Below, piece after piece: positions 53,335-62,009 of a stretch of DNA of 64,000 bases. The stretch's first letter is position 1. The number at the start of each line of letters is the position of its first letter. Under the pieces are notes generated by a model that made no database searches, was not told where the DNA came from, and was given only the letters and a program-made list of their open reading frames with translations. Made by a program: the position numbers and the translations under genes. Origin of the DNA: an uncultured Litoreibacter sp. (GTDB lineage Bacteria; Pseudomonadota; Alphaproteobacteria; Rhodobacterales; Rhodobacteraceae); the NCBI GenBank assembly GCA_947494645.1, contig CANLVO010000002.1, positions 62,001 through 126,000 on the forward strand, given 5' to 3'.

Positions 53335-54102
53335 CTAGGTTAGAACCTTTGGACGCAAGACATGGGGTATTTGGGGGTCGTAAAGCGCGGAATCTTTGAA
53401 GTCTTTGATGTCCGCCAGAGCCGGACCCACCAGAATCAACGCCGTGCGGGTAATCTTTTCAGCCCGCACTTTGGCGTGAATTTCGCTTAGCGTGCCGCGC
53501 AGAAACACCTCGTCCGGCCAACTGGCCCGGTAGGCCACCACCACAGGGCAATCAGCCCCATAATGGGGCGTCAACACGCGCTCGATCTCGCGCAGGGCTC
53601 GGATGCCGAGGTGAATGGCGAGGGTCGCGCCTGTGCGGGCAAAATTCTCCAGCGTCTCGCCTTCTGGCATAGACGTCGATTTCATCGACATACGGGTCAG
53701 CACGATGGATTGCGCGATTTCGGGGACCGTCAATTCCTGTCCTAAGGCGGCGGCGGCGGCGGCATAGGCAGGCACGCCGGGGATGATCTGGTAGTCGATG
53801 CCGTCAGCTTTCAATCGGCGGATCTGCTCTGCAATCGCGCCATAAAGCGACGGATCGCCGGAATGAACGCGCGCTACGTCTTGGCCCTTAGCATGGGCTA
53901 CGGCAATCTGCGCATGGGTGTCGTCCAGCGTCATCGGTGCGGTGTCCATGACCAACGCGCCGTCAGGTGCCCCCGCAACTACGGCCGCCGGCACCAACGA
54001 GCCTGCATAGAGGCAAACAGGACATTCCGAGATGATCCGTTGCGCCTTCAGCGTCAGCAGTTCTGGATCGCCTGGACCCGCGCCAATAAAGTAAACCGTC
54101 AT
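53335..54102 (-). CDS. cobM: precorrin-4 C11-methyltransferase
   Basis: MTVYFIGAGPGDPELLTLKAQRIISECPVCLYAGSLVP. Confidence 0.95.
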   Translation of the reverse strand: MTVYFIGAGPGDPELLTLKAQRIISECPVCLYAGSLVPAAVVAGAPDGALVMDTAPMTLDDTHAQIAVAHAKGQDVARVHSGDPSLYGAIAEQIRRLKADGIDYQIIPGVPAYAAAAAALGQELTVPEIAQSIVLTRMSMKSTSMPEGETLENFARTGATLAIHLGIRALREIERVLTPHYGADCPVVVAYRASWPDEVFLRGTLSEIHAKVRAEKITRTALILVGPALADIKDFKDSALYDPQIPHVLRPKVLT

Positions 54103-54163
54103 GTGTGAACTCCAATACGGGAGGGTGGGCGGGGCGATGCCGCAGGCGAGCGTCGCATCATCC

Positions 54164-55957
54164 TCACGCCAAATCCCCATCAATCTTGCGCGCATATCCA
54201 CGCGGCGTGTACATGCGTGGCCCCTCGCCCAGTTGCGCCAGCTTGGTATGGCTCGAGCCCACCAACACCACGGTCAGCATGTCCACTTCATCCACCTCCA
54301 ACTCGCTCAGCTTACGGTAGCGCACATGCTCCTCTGGCCGACCCAGCGAGCTTGCCAGCATAACCGGCGTATCCGCAGGTCTATGCTGCAACAAAATATC
54401 CCGCGCCTCTGCCAGCAGGGTCCGGCGGCGCATGGAGACAGGGTTGTAAAAGGCGATAACAAAATCGCCCTTGGCTGCGGCATGCAGGCGCTTCACAATA
54501 TCTTCGCGCGGCGTCAACAAGTCGGACAGCGATATGGCGCAGAAATCATGCCCCAAGGGCGCACCCGCACGTGCGGCGGCTCCTTGCAACGCCGACACCC
54601 CGGGGGTGGAGACAACCTCCACCCGGTGCGCCGCATCACTCACACCCATCTCGTCCGATGCGCGGTCCAGTAATTCAAACACCAACGCGCCCATCGCGTA
54701 AATGCCTGCATCGCCTGAACAAATCAGCGCGACGGTTTTGCCTTGGGCGGCCTGTTCGAGTGCATACCGGCAGCGGTCTTCTTCGCCCCCCAGCGGAAAG
54801 TCGGACCGTGTTTTACCATAGGCCAGCGGTCCCAGCAGATCGATGTAAAGCCCATATCCCACCAACTCTTCTGCTTCCTGAACAAGCTTGGAGGCCTCCG
54901 GTGTGCGCCAGGAATGCTGCCCAGGCCCGATGCCGATGATTGAGAGCTTGCCACGCGATCGGCCACGCAATTCGGTGAGAGGCGCGGGTGCTATCGCAAT
55001 GGCGCAGGTTGCATTCGCTGTCTTGCGTTTGGTCACTTCCAAAACCGCCTCGGCCCCGCCTTGAGCAAGGGCCGCCGCCTCACTTACGCCATGGCACCCA
55101 ACCTCGGCGAAGACCACGTCGGACGGGGTGGCGAGGCGCGGCGTTTCCGCCTCTAGCTCTGCCGCTGTAAAAACGCGCATAGGCACATCAAGCGCCTTGG
55201 CCAGGTCGATCATCGCGGGCTCGTCAGCCTTTAATTCCAATGTGTTGAGCGAGTGGATGGCCCCTTTTGCCAGCCCGACATCGGCCAGTGTTTTGTCGAC
55301 CAGTTCTGCCAATTCCTCCGGCGGGCAGTTGCGGGCACAGCCGACGCCGAGGGTCAGGCGTTGGGGGTGAAATTGCAGATCGGCGTCGCTTGGGGTGATT
55401 CCGGCGGAGATTGTCAGATCGCTGCCCTTCGGCAGGCCGGACAGCCAGTCAGCTTCGCCGTCGATAGTGACGCCAGCGCCGGACAGAAGCTGTGCCATAA
55501 CCCCTTTTGCCGCCTCTGGATTTGCCAGTCCCCAACCTGCAGGGGGCTCGTCCAGCGCAACCCCCAAGGCCACGTCACCCGCTGTTGTAACGGCTGCAAC
55601 CGATTGTAATCCTTCGGCAATCTTGACCGCCAAACGGTTGGCTCCGCGATGACCACCCAAAAGTGGCACCACGACCGCACCATTGTCAGACACGGAAAGC
55701 ACCGGTGGCTCCATAGTCTTGTTTGCCAGCAGCGGTGCGACGGCTCGGATCAGTATGCCGGAAGCACAAACGCCTATGACCGGCGTGCCCGCGGCGAAGA
55801 GTGTGCGGGCATGGTCGAGGGCATTGGCGAAGAAGAAATCCGCGACATCGACACGGCTCTCTCGGCCATGCACGGGCGCGTCCAGCAGCTTGGCGATGCG
55901 ATGCGCCGTGGCCTCGCCCGCGCGGTTGAGGCAGAGAACTGCCGGGGTTAGAGCCAT
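54164..55957 (-). CDS. cobJ: fusion: cobalt-precorrin-5A hydrolase (CbiG) + precorrin-3B C17-methyltransferase (CobJ/CbiH)
   Basis: N-terminal CbiG (GVCASGILIRAVAPLL, LTLGVGCARNCPPEEL), C-terminal IIGIGPGQHSWRTPEASKLVQEAEELVGYGLY. Confidence 0.92.
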   Translation of the reverse strand: MALTPAVLCLNRAGEATAHRIAKLLDAPVHGRESRVDVADFFFANALDHARTLFAAGTPVIGVCASGILIRAVAPLLANKTMEPPVLSVSDNGAVVVPLLGGHRGANRLAVKIAEGLQSVAAVTTAGDVALGVALDEPPAGWGLANPEAAKGVMAQLLSGAGVTIDGEADWLSGLPKGSDLTISAGITPSDADLQFHPQRLTLGVGCARNCPPEELAELVDKTLADVGLAKGAIHSLNTLELKADEPAMIDLAKALDVPMRVFTAAELEAETPRLATPSDVVFAEVGCHGVSEAAALAQGGAEAVLEVTKRKTANATCAIAIAPAPLTELRGRSRGKLSIIGIGPGQHSWRTPEASKLVQEAEELVGYGLYIDLLGPLAYGKTRSDFPLGGEEDRCRYALEQAAQGKTVALICSGDAGIYAMGALVFELLDRASDEMGVSDAAHRVEVVSTPGVSALQGAAARAGAPLGHDFCAISLSDLLTPREDIVKRLHAAAKGDFVIAFYNPVSMRRRTLLAEARDILLQHRPADTPVMLASSLGRPEEHVRYRKLSELEVDEVDMLTVVLVGSSHTKLAQLGEGPRMYTPRGYARKIDGDLA

Positions 55958-56649
55958 GGATCGGCCCCTTTCGTAAGTAGGATCATGGAGAAATAGGGAG
56001 CCTTTTCAGGGGCTTGCGCAAGCGGCAGGACGACCTCTTCGGGCAAAGTCGCGCGTTCAACATAAGTGGCCTGATCGGTCAGACCCAGCCCATCGATCAC
56101 GGTTTTGATTTTTGCGAGGTGGCGACCGACCTTCATGATGACGACGCTTTCCGCGCCCTCGATGCGGGTCTTCAGCTCTGCCTCCGGCAGGGGTCCGGGC
56201 AGCACGGTCAGACGTTCGTTGCGGGCGGCCAGTGGCATTCCGGCGCGGGTGGCGCAGGCGGTGATGGAGGTGACGCCGGGGATGACTTCGATGTCAAAAT
56301 CGCGGGAAAGTCTCGCGTAGAGATACATGAAAGAGCCGTAGAAGAACGGATCTCCTTCGCACAAACAGACGATATTTTCGCCTGTTTCCAGTATCTTAGA
56401 AATCTGTGCGGCGCCTGCGTCATAGGCATTCTGGGCAGGTTGCCGCTCCGTCGTCATCGGCACGTCCATGCGGATTTCGCGGGTGCCTTCCTTGATCAGG
56501 TCTTTGGCAATGGCACGTGCGAAGCTGTCGCCTCCGGCGAGCGTGGGGTAGGCGATGGTGGTCGCGTTTTCGATCAAGCGGGCAGCTTTTAGGGTGATCA
56601 ATTCGGGGTCACCCGGGCCGAGGCCAATGCCGTAGAGCGTGCCTTTCAT
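55948..56649 (-). CDS. cobI: precorrin-2 C20-methyltransferase
   Basis: MKGTLYGIGLGPGDPELITLKAARLI; VIPGVTSITACA. Confidence 0.95.
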   Translation of the reverse strand: MKGTLYGIGLGPGDPELITLKAARLIENATTIAYPTLAGGDSFARAIAKDLIKEGTREIRMDVPMTTERQPAQNAYDAGAAQISKILETGENIVCLCEGDPFFYGSFMYLYARLSRDFDIEVIPGVTSITACATRAGMPLAARNERLTVLPGPLPEAELKTRIEGAESVVIMKVGRHLAKIKTVIDGLGLTDQATYVERATLPEEVVLPLAQAPEKAPYFSMILLTKGADPWL

Positions 56650-57863
56650 CGCTTCACAAGGCTCCATTGGGTGACTGTCATGGCCGGACGCCAGCCAGTC
56701 AAACGGCCCACGGGTTCGGCGCGCTCAACACCGATTTTGACCAGTGATCCGCCATGCTTTTTGTGCAGTGCGATGAGAAGACTCTCGCTTTCCAGGGTCA
56801 CCGCATTGGCGACCAGGCGGCCCAAAGGGCGCAGGTTTTCCCAAGCGATATCAAAGGTTTCTTCGCTCAATCCCCCGCCGATGAAGATGGCATCGGGGGC
56901 GTCGAGGCCGCTCAAGGCGGCGGGAACTTCGCCCTCGATGAGCTGCAGCTTTGGGGCCCCCAAGGCGAGTGCGTTTTCGGCGGCCATGGCGCGTCTGTCG
57001 GCGCGGGGTTCGATGCCGATGGCGCGGGCGTAGCGTGCGGCGCGCATCCATTCGATGGCGACCGAGCCGGAGCCCGTGCCGATATCCCATAGAAGGGCGC
57101 CGCGCATGGGCATGAGTTTGGCAAGCGTTGCCGCCCTAACCTCTTGTTTTGTCATGGTTCCGTCGGACTGAAACAGGTCATCTGCGAGGCCCGGAACGCG
57201 CGGCAGCAGGGCGGCATCAGGGGCGGCGATGCAGTTGACGGCGAGGGTGTTGAAGGCAGGGACCTCGTGGGTCCAGTCTCCCGCAAGTCCCTCAAAACGC
57301 TTCTCTTTTTTGCCTCCCATATTGGCAAGCACTGTCATTTCAGATTGCCCGAAGCCGCGTTCTGTCAGGAAGTTGGCGATCTGGGCCGGGGTCTCTGCGC
57401 CTGTCGTGAGGATGATAAGCTTTTGATCTGGTTGAATAAAAGCGACCATCTGGTGCACGGGACGCCCATGGACGGTGAGGGTTTCGACATCCGCGAGACT
57501 CCAACCCATACGGGCCGCGGTGAGCTGAAACGCGGAGAGTTGCGGGTGATAGACGATCTCTGAGGGGTCTATAGCGCGCCCAATACGGGCCCCGACGGAG
57601 AACCAAAGCGGGTCGCCTGTGGCCAAGACGACCACGCGCTTGCCTTTGAATTCATTGAGTTTTTCAATGAGTGCGTCGAAGGGCGACGGCCATGCGACGC
57701 GGGTGGCGGTGACGTTGTCTGACAGCTGGTGATGGCGATCGCCGCCGACGATGATCTCGGCGGCTTCGACCACGGCGCGGGTGGCGGGGGAGAGGCCGTC
57801 CATGCCGTCCTCGCCAATGCCGACGATATGCAACCATTTGTTAGGGTTTGAGCGCTCAGACAT
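56646..57863 (-). CDS. cobL: precorrin-6Y C5,15-methyltransferase (decarboxylating), CbiE-CbiT fusion
   Basis: WLHIVGIGEDGMDGLSPATRAVVEAAEIIVGG; MPMRGALLWDIGTGSGSVAIEWMRAA. Confidence 0.95.
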   Translation of the reverse strand: MSERSNPNKWLHIVGIGEDGMDGLSPATRAVVEAAEIIVGGDRHHQLSDNVTATRVAWPSPFDALIEKLNEFKGKRVVVLATGDPLWFSVGARIGRAIDPSEIVYHPQLSAFQLTAARMGWSLADVETLTVHGRPVHQMVAFIQPDQKLIILTTGAETPAQIANFLTERGFGQSEMTVLANMGGKKEKRFEGLAGDWTHEVPAFNTLAVNCIAAPDAALLPRVPGLADDLFQSDGTMTKQEVRAATLAKLMPMRGALLWDIGTGSGSVAIEWMRAARYARAIGIEPRADRRAMAAENALALGAPKLQLIEGEVPAALSGLDAPDAIFIGGGLSEETFDIAWENLRPLGRLVANAVTLESESLLIALHKKHGGSLVKIGVERAEPVGRLTGWRPAMTVTQWSLVKR

Positions 57864-57872
57864 GCGGTTTAC

Positions 57873-57887
57873 CCCATTTTGTACAAA
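57873..57887. promoter_or_regulatory. candidate operator, copy A: CCCATTTTGTACAAA
   Basis: Contains perfect palindrome TTTGTACAAA; identical 15-mer repeated 31 bp away. Confidence 0.5.
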
Positions 57888-57903
57888 TCTTTTTGGCCCA
57901 AAA

Positions 57904-57918
57904 CCCATTTTGTACAAA
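57904..57918. promoter_or_regulatory. candidate operator, copy B: CCCATTTTGTACAAA
   Basis: Identical to copy A, in cobH-cobL intergenic region. Confidence 0.5.
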
Positions 57919-57923
57919 AGTTT

Positions 57924-58562
57924 TCACGGCTGAACCTCCGGCAGACCGGCGGCGAGCGCGTTGACCGCAGCGGAGGCGATGGCCGATCCGCCTTTGCGAC
58001 CTTTCAAGGCCACGAAATCGCAACCGCGCGGGTTGGCGGCGAGCTCGGCTTTCGACTCGGCGGCCCCGACGAAACCCACGGGGAAGCCGAGGATCAGACT
58101 GGGTTTAGGAAAACCTTGGTCGAGCAGGTCGAGGAGATGAAACAAGGCGGTCGGCGCGTTCCCGATGGCGACCACTGCGCCTTCAAGATGCGGCTGCCAC
58201 AGCTCTACCGCCGCGGCCGACCTTGTGTTGCCGATCTTGGCAGCCCGATCCGGGGTGGTGGGGTCATTGAGAGTGACGATGACCTCGTTCTCGGCGGGAA
58301 GGTAGCGGCGGATGATGCCTGCGGCGACCATCTCGCAATCGCACAGGACGGGCGCGCCGTTTTGCAGCGCGGCGTAGCCTTTGAGATAGGCGGAGTCCGT
58401 GAAGGCCAAGCGGTCGGCGATTTCGACCATGCCGCAAGCGTGGATGACGCGGGTCGCGAGGCGGTCGAGACCGTTTGGAAACCGCGCGAGATTGGCCTCA
58501 GCCTGCACGGTGGCGAAGCTGGCCTTGTAAATCTCGGCAGGGTTTTTCTCGTAGGGTCTCAT
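57924..58562 (-). CDS. cobH: precorrin-8X methylmutase
   Basis: RVIHACGMVEIADRLAFTD, GNAPTALFHLLDLL, GFPVGFVGAAESKAEL. Confidence 0.96.
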   Translation of the reverse strand: MRPYEKNPAEIYKASFATVQAEANLARFPNGLDRLATRVIHACGMVEIADRLAFTDSAYLKGYAALQNGAPVLCDCEMVAAGIIRRYLPAENEVIVTLNDPTTPDRAAKIGNTRSAAAVELWQPHLEGAVVAIGNAPTALFHLLDLLDQGFPKPSLILGFPVGFVGAAESKAELAANPRGCDFVALKGRKGGSAIASAAVNALAAGLPEVQP

Positions 58563-58624
58563 GGGTGGCGCTTGGTGTTGGCGGAGGGAGCCTCCGGCGG
58601 GGATATTTTAGAACATGGGAAGAC

Positions 58625-59833
58625 TTAGGTTTTGGCTTTGCGGGCGCTTTCGGGGCCGTGGGGGTGTTTGGCGTGGGGGTAAGGCGCGTGGTGGTGGTGA
58701 TCATGCCCGTGGTCGTGGCCGTGCGTATGATCGTGGCCGTGGTGGTGATGATGGTGGTGGTCCTGCATTTCGAGACGGCAGACGCCGGTGCAGAACGTGT
58801 CGCAATGGGTGCAATCGGCCACGTTTGAGCCGGGCGCAGACGCGCCCTGACCTTCGACGTGGTGGTGATGGGATTCCTGAATGGCGCCGACTTCGGCCTC
58901 GAAGCCGAGAACCTGCGTGCGGTATTTGCACAAGACGCAGGTGGGGGGCGGTGTGTCGGCGAAAGCCGGGTGGTTGCGCTGGTCGGGTGTGATGTGGCGG
59001 TGTTCGCCATTGTCAAAGGCCAGCACCTGTTCGCGGTAGCCGCAGATGCCGCAATTAGGGGGCGGGTTGGCGCCCATTTGTTCGGTCACACGTTCGGCGA
59101 AGGTTTCGAGCACCTTTGCGTGGTCGTTGAGATAGCCCGCTTTGACGAATTCGATATCTGTATGTTCGGCGGCGACCTGATCGGTGAAGCCGTAGATGCG
59201 GTCGATCAGGATGCCGGTGAACAGGAAATACGGGAAGACGATGATGCGCTTGTAGCCGAGCTTGGCGGCATGTTGCAGGCAAGGCTCCACCAGCGGGAAG
59301 GTGACGCCGGAATAGCCTGTTTCGACCCAGCCAAAGCCCATGCCTTCATGCAGCATGCGGGCGATTTTGGCGACATTGCCGTTGGCGTCGGGGTCGGACG
59401 CGCCACGCCCTATGACGACGAGGCAGGTGTCTTCGTTGGCGACATGTTTGGTGGTGTTGGCTTGGTCGACCGCGTCCTGGATGCGGGCACCGGCGGCGGC
59501 GATCATTTTAGGATCGACGCCAAGCTCGCGGCCATAACTGATCTCGATCCCGTGCTTGGCGGCGTAGGTGTTCAGGACCGTGGGGATGTCATTTTTGGAA
59601 TGCATCGCGGCAAAGAGCATGCCGGGGACGGCGAGGATCTTGTCGCAGCCCGCTTCGCGCAGTTTGTCGAGGCCGTCGCGAATGACGGGGTTGGCAAATT
59701 CGAGGTAGCCGTATTCGACCAGCCAATCATCGGGGACGTAAGCGGGCAGCTTTTCGGCGAGAACCGAGAATTGGTCGACGGCCGCTTGGGAGCGTGAGCC
59801 GTGGCCGCAGATCATGACACCTGTTTTGCTCAT
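58625..59833 (-). CDS. cbiX: sirohydrochlorin cobaltochelatase CbiX, long form with Cys motifs and His-rich tail
   Basis: VMICGHGSRSQAAVDQF, FPYFLFTGILIDRI; C-terminal CGICGYREQVLAF, CVLCKYRTQVLGF, DHHHHHHHGHDHTHGHDHGHDHHHH. Confidence 0.92.
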   Translation of the reverse strand: MSKTGVMICGHGSRSQAAVDQFSVLAEKLPAYVPDDWLVEYGYLEFANPVIRDGLDKLREAGCDKILAVPGMLFAAMHSKNDIPTVLNTYAAKHGIEISYGRELGVDPKMIAAAGARIQDAVDQANTTKHVANEDTCLVVIGRGASDPDANGNVAKIARMLHEGMGFGWVETGYSGVTFPLVEPCLQHAAKLGYKRIIVFPYFLFTGILIDRIYGFTDQVAAEHTDIEFVKAGYLNDHAKVLETFAERVTEQMGANPPPNCGICGYREQVLAFDNGEHRHITPDQRNHPAFADTPPPTCVLCKYRTQVLGFEAEVGAIQESHHHHVEGQGASAPGSNVADCTHCDTFCTGVCRLEMQDHHHHHHHGHDHTHGHDHGHDHHHHAPYPHAKHPHGPESARKAKT

Positions 59834-60063
59834 GCGGGTTCTTCCTCCCCGTCTTCTTCAAGCTCTTCTTCTGGCTCTGCTTCCGGGTCTTTTTTGCCTT
59901 TCAGCGCGCCCCAGAGCCCCACACCCACAGCGACCCCAATGGCGATGCCCGCGATCCAGTGATCATGACCAGCGGCCTCCCCGATATGGCCGATATGGGC
60001 GGCGGCGGGGGTGGCACTCAGCGCAGTGGAGGCAAGAAGCAAACGGGTCATCACAGTGGCCAT
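59830..60063 (-). CDS. small TM protein of cobalamin cluster (signal peptide, HIGHIGEAAGHDHW, acidic tail); possibly DUF6732-type
   Basis: MATVMTRLLLASTALSATPAAAHIGHIGEAAGHDHWIAGIAIGVAVGVGLWGALKGKKDPEAEPEEELEEDGEEEPA; 4-nt overlap with cbiX. Confidence 0.7.
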   Translation of the reverse strand: MATVMTRLLLASTALSATPAAAHIGHIGEAAGHDHWIAGIAIGVAVGVGLWGALKGKKDPEAEPEEELEEDGEEEPA

Positions 60064-60354
60064 CGGGGCACCTTTCTCTAGTCTCATATGGAGAGAGGCG
60101 CCGCGTGCGGCCTGATCGGACGATGCAACCGGTGGACCCCCTATTTGGGTCGATCCGAAGGCCGCCAACCTCTCTGGGGGCGTGCCCCCTCGTCTGAGTC
60201 GCAGATGTACAGGGGTGCCGTGCCGGTCGCAATGGGGGAAGCGGCGGCGCGGGGCTTGTTTGCGTCACGCGCAGTTTCTGTGCGGGGGCGTGGAGGTGAC
60301 TTTTCGCGGTCTCGCGCGTTAGGGGTTGAGAAACCGCAAGTTAGGAGACGCGTG

Positions 60355-61329
60355 ATGGGACTGTTGGTAGAGGGCGAATGGAAAGACCAGTGGTATGACA
60401 CCAAGTCTTCCGGCGGGGCATTCAAACGCTCGACCGCCGGGTTTCGCAACTGGATTACTGCGGACGGGTCTGCCGGGCCATCCGGCGAGGGCGGGTTTGC
60501 GGCTGAAGCGGGGCGGTATCATCTGTACGTGTCTTATGCTTGCCCTTGGGCGCATCGCACGCTGATTTTCCGCAAGCTGAAAGGCCTGGAGGGGCTGATT
60601 GACGTCTCTGCCGTGCATCCCGACATGCTGGGCGACGGCTGGACCTTTGAGACCGATGATCAGGGGGCCACGGGGGACCGCCTGTATGGCCTGCCCTTTG
60701 CGCGCGACATTTATATCAAGGCGGACCCTGCGGTGTCGGGGCGGGTGACGGTGCCGATCCTGTGGGACAAGGAACGCGAGACGATTGTGAGCAATGAAAG
60801 CTCGGAGATCATTCGCATGTTCAACTCGGCGTTTGACGGGATCACCGGGAGTGATCTGGATTTCTGGCCGGAGGCTTTGCGTGACGCGATTGCGCCAGTG
60901 AACGACCGGATTTACGACACGTTGAACAACGGGGTCTACAAGTCGGGCTTTGCGACCTCGCAGGAGGCCTATGACGCGGCCGTCGGTCCGCTGTTTGACA
61001 CGCTGGACTGGCTTGAGGAGCGGTTGGCTGAGAACCGCTACCTGATGGGTGACGCGCTGACGGAGGCCGATTGGCGGCTGTTTACCACGCTGGTGCGGTT
61101 TGACCCGGTCTATCACCTGCATTTCAAATGCAACCGGAAGCGGATCGTGGATTACCCCAACCTATGGGGCTACACGCGCGAGCTGTACCAGTGGGAGGGC
61201 GTGCGTGAGACCGTGAATTTCGACCATATCGTGCGGCATTACCATTACAGCCACGAGAGCATTAACCCGCACCGGATCATTCCGACCAACCCGGTGATCG
61301 ACTGGGACGCGCCGCATGGGCGGGGGTGA
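60355..61329 (+). CDS. glutathionyl-hydroquinone reductase (YqjG/ECM4-type GST)
   Basis: YHLYVSYACPWAHRTLIFRKLKGLEG; NNGVYKSGFATSQEAYD. Confidence 0.93.
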   Translation: MGLLVEGEWKDQWYDTKSSGGAFKRSTAGFRNWITADGSAGPSGEGGFAAEAGRYHLYVSYACPWAHRTLIFRKLKGLEGLIDVSAVHPDMLGDGWTFETDDQGATGDRLYGLPFARDIYIKADPAVSGRVTVPILWDKERETIVSNESSEIIRMFNSAFDGITGSDLDFWPEALRDAIAPVNDRIYDTLNNGVYKSGFATSQEAYDAAVGPLFDTLDWLEERLAENRYLMGDALTEADWRLFTTLVRFDPVYHLHFKCNRKRIVDYPNLWGYTRELYQWEGVRETVNFDHIVRHYHYSHESINPHRIIPTNPVIDWDAPHGRG

Positions 61330-61335
61330 CCAGAC

Positions 61336-61929
61336 TTAGCGGGTCAGGACCGGGGGCGTGTCGAAATCGGCGCGCCATGCGACGAGGCAGAGGACGGGGT
61401 CTGTGCCTGTTTCCATTGCATGTGGCTGGTTGCTTTCGTGAAACGAGGTGTCTCTCTCGAAAAGCTGCGTGTCGGGGTGGCCTTGGCGTCTGAAGACCGC
61501 GTTGCCTGAGATCACCATGTAAATCTCTTCCGCCGGGTGGTGGTGCCACGGATAGTAGAGCCCCGCGGGCATGTAGACCATGAAGAGCCGGATCGCTTCG
61601 GAGGTGAACGGGGCGTTTTCGCCGATGATGCAGTAGCACGCGAACCGGTCCATGAAATCGCGGCCTATGTCAGTGCCGCGGTAGGTCTCGCGCCAATGCA
61701 CGATAGGGCTGGCGGCGCGGATGGCGTCTTGTAGGTCGCGATAGGCAGAAGACGCCAGCGCGATATCAGCCTGAAACACATCACTGCAGGGGCAATGATA
61801 GGGCGTGACGGGTTGCGCGGTAACATCGCCCGGAAACGGCGCGAAGGCGGTCATTGCGGGGGTTTCGCGATAGGCCTGCTGCGCGGTTTCGAGGAGGGTC
61901 TGGAAGCGGGGATCATGGGTCATGCGCAC
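61336..61929 (-). CDS. dddQ: cupin dimethylsulfoniopropionate lyase, DddQ-like
   Basis: YYPWHHHPAEEIYMVISGNAVFRRQG ... HESNQPHAM: H-x3-E-x-Y plus downstream His metal-site pattern. Confidence 0.78.
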   Translation of the reverse strand: MRMTHDPRFQTLLETAQQAYRETPAMTAFAPFPGDVTAQPVTPYHCPCSDVFQADIALASSAYRDLQDAIRAASPIVHWRETYRGTDIGRDFMDRFACYCIIGENAPFTSEAIRLFMVYMPAGLYYPWHHHPAEEIYMVISGNAVFRRQGHPDTQLFERDTSFHESNQPHAMETGTDPVLCLVAWRADFDTPPVLTR

Positions 61930-62009
61930 AGTTTTGGGGCGCAGTCTGACCCTGTCTTGTTAGGAAACGACACGCGTGACGTGTTCGACGCGCCTTTCTG
62001 TCGGGCCGG

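Noticed and set aside
60070-60340. Possible cobalamin riboswitch upstream of the cob operon (minus-strand GCCGCTTCCCCCATTGCGACCGG ... GCGACTCAGACGAGGGGGCAC; plus-strand GGTGCC ... AATGGGGGAAGCGG)
   Set aside because: Only loose resemblance; the hallmark CCCGCAAC core and GAGACCTGCC box are absent on both strands. An Infernal search with RF00174 would decide.
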